Assembly (NCBI GenBank): GCA_900551205.1
Contig: URUW01000092.1
Location: forward strand, 1-7,063
Source: an uncultured Collinsella sp.
GTDB lineage: Bacteria; Actinomycetota; Coriobacteriia; Coriobacteriales; Coriobacteriaceae
Direction of reading: 5' to 3'
DNA: 7,063 nt
Shown here: in pieces, positions 6,806-7,063 of the stretch
Numbering within the stretch: position 1 is the first letter of the stretch
Layout: each line of letters starts with the position of its first letter
Notes under the pieces: model-generated
Database searches by the model: none
Told to the model about the DNA's origin: nothing
Seen by the model: the letters and a program-made list of their open reading frames with translations, nothing else
Made by a program: the position numbers and the translations under genes

Positions 6806-6811
6806 TCCTTT
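6806..6811 (-). promoter_or_regulatory. Candidate ribosome-binding site of rnj, unusually far from the ATG
   Basis: AAAGGA lies 14 bases ahead of the rnj ATG at 6791, against six for yajQ, rodZ and ftsK. There is no in-frame ATG, GTG or TTG between it and the ATG, so either the spacing is truly long or initiation depends on another signal. Confidence 0.4.
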
Positions 6812-6879
6812 CTTCGAAACGGGTCTGGAACAACCGACGGGGCGCTTCTGGCAAACCGACCGCCGGGAACGTACAAATA

Positions 6880-6899
6880 TGCATCGCAGAGTCGATGCA
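6880..6899 (-). repeat. Inverted repeat (7-bp stem, 6-base loop) in the rnj leader
   Basis: TGCATCG at 6880-6886 pairs perfectly with CGATGCA at 6893-6899 around a six-base loop. If the -10 at 6911-6916 is correct, the RNA would begin about five bases before this stem. It could equally be a DNA operator, because a further GATGCAT lies at 6943-6949. Confidence 0.6.
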
Positions 6900-6910
6900 A
6901 TAACCACAGT

Positions 6911-6916
6911 ATGATA
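6911..6916 (-). promoter_or_regulatory. Possible -10 element of the rnj operon promoter
   Basis: TATCAT on the minus strand matches five of six bases of the TATAAT consensus. No good -35 lies 16-18 bases upstream (best TGGTCT), so the assignment rests on one hexamer and on position. Transcription would start near 6904, giving a leader of roughly 110 bases. Confidence 0.3.
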
Positions 6917-7036
6917 CCCATTTGCACAACAACAGACCACCCATGCATCAAAGCCCCATCTGAACTGGTCTATCCCGCCGGTTTCCCGTGGGGCGGGCGC
7001 TGATGAAGTTTCCTGCTCTACAGTCCTGCTCACGAC

Positions 7037-7059
7037 GGAGGCCACATTAAGTGGCCTCC
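7037..7059. terminator. Perfect 9-bp stem-loop at the right edge, possible terminator
   Basis: GGAGGCCAC at 7037-7045 pairs perfectly with GTGGCCTCC at 7051-7059 around a five-base loop ATTAA. Read on the plus strand it is followed by TGTT before the window ends, which may be the start of a U-tract; read on the minus strand no U-tract follows (GTCGTG). It may end transcription of a gene lying to the right, or act in both directions. The polarity cannot be settled from this window. Confidence 0.45.
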
Positions 7060-7063
7060 TGTT

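Larger units (their letters stand above)
6792..7063 (-). other. Gene-free region upstream of rnj (leader and promoter region)
   Basis: These 272 bases hold no convincing gene. The short frames crossing it have no family similarity that I recognise, and the in-frame extension of rnj lacks conserved sequence. Reading towards rnj it contains the right-edge stem-loop (7037-7059), a weak GC-rich inverted repeat (CCCGCC at 6974-6979 with GGCGGG at 6992-6997, 12-base loop), a possible -10 element (6911-6916), a strong inverted repeat (6880-6899) and the AAAGGA at 6806-6811. The lower part, about 6792-6904, is probably transcribed as the 5' leader. Confidence 0.6.

Noticed and set aside
6792..6944. 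51-residue N-terminal extension of RNase J from an upstream in-frame ATG
   Set aside because: RNase J similarity starts at the ATG at 6791; the extension runs through the inverted repeat and the AAAGGA and has no conserved sequence.
6974..6997. CCCGCC/GGCGGG inverted repeat upstream of the promoter region
   Set aside because: The 6-bp stem with a 12-base loop is weak, has no U-tract on either strand and could arise by chance in GC-rich DNA.
6764..7045. 93-residue minus-strand frame beginning in the right-edge stem-loop
   Set aside because: It starts inside the hairpin, overlaps the rnj start in another frame and has no recognisable domain.

Overview
The window is a stretch of high-G+C bacterial chromosome in which every supported gene lies on the minus strand, in one head-to-tail run read from right to left: rnj (RNase J), ftsK (DNA translocase), a rodZ-like gene, yajQ, and the 5' part of rimO, which runs off the left edge. 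The order RNase J - FtsK/SpoIIIE - RodZ-like - RimO resembles the conserved neighbourhood upstream of pgsA-cinA-recA in Gram-positive bacteria. Together with the G+C content, RNase J, and the long low-complexity linkers, this suggests an actinobacterial genome, most likely a Coriobacteriia (Collinsella-like) organism. That placement is inference; no marker in the window settles it.

Layout. Positions 6792-7063 carry no gene. This stretch holds a likely 5' leader and promoter for the operon, an inverted repeat at 6880-6899, and a strong stem-loop at the right edge (7037-7059). rnj occupies 5121-6791. ftsK follows after a single base, starting at a TTG with a good GGAGG site, and spans 5119-2343. 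Its reading frame is broken by one missing base near 4304-4309, so the membrane half and the motor half are in different frames. rodZ starts inside the ftsK stop codon (TGATG, one-base overlap). yajQ (326-823) and rimO (1-298, partial) follow with gaps of 26 and 27 bases. No terminator-like hairpin was seen between any of these genes, so they probably form one transcript.

How the genes fit together. FtsK (septal DNA pumping) and RodZ (bitopic cell-shape factor) concern division and morphogenesis. RNase J (RNA decay and maturation), RimO (methylthiolation of ribosomal protein S12) and YajQ (small nucleotide-binding protein) concern RNA, translation and possibly signalling. This is mostly a conserved housekeeping operon, not an accessory island, and I see no mobile element, CRISPR array, tRNA or rRNA. 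The points most worth a second look are the ftsK frameshift, a duplicated basic motif in the acidic FtsK linker, a long Arg/Gly-rich linker in the RodZ-like protein, and a possible hairpin at the very 5' end of the RNase J mRNA.
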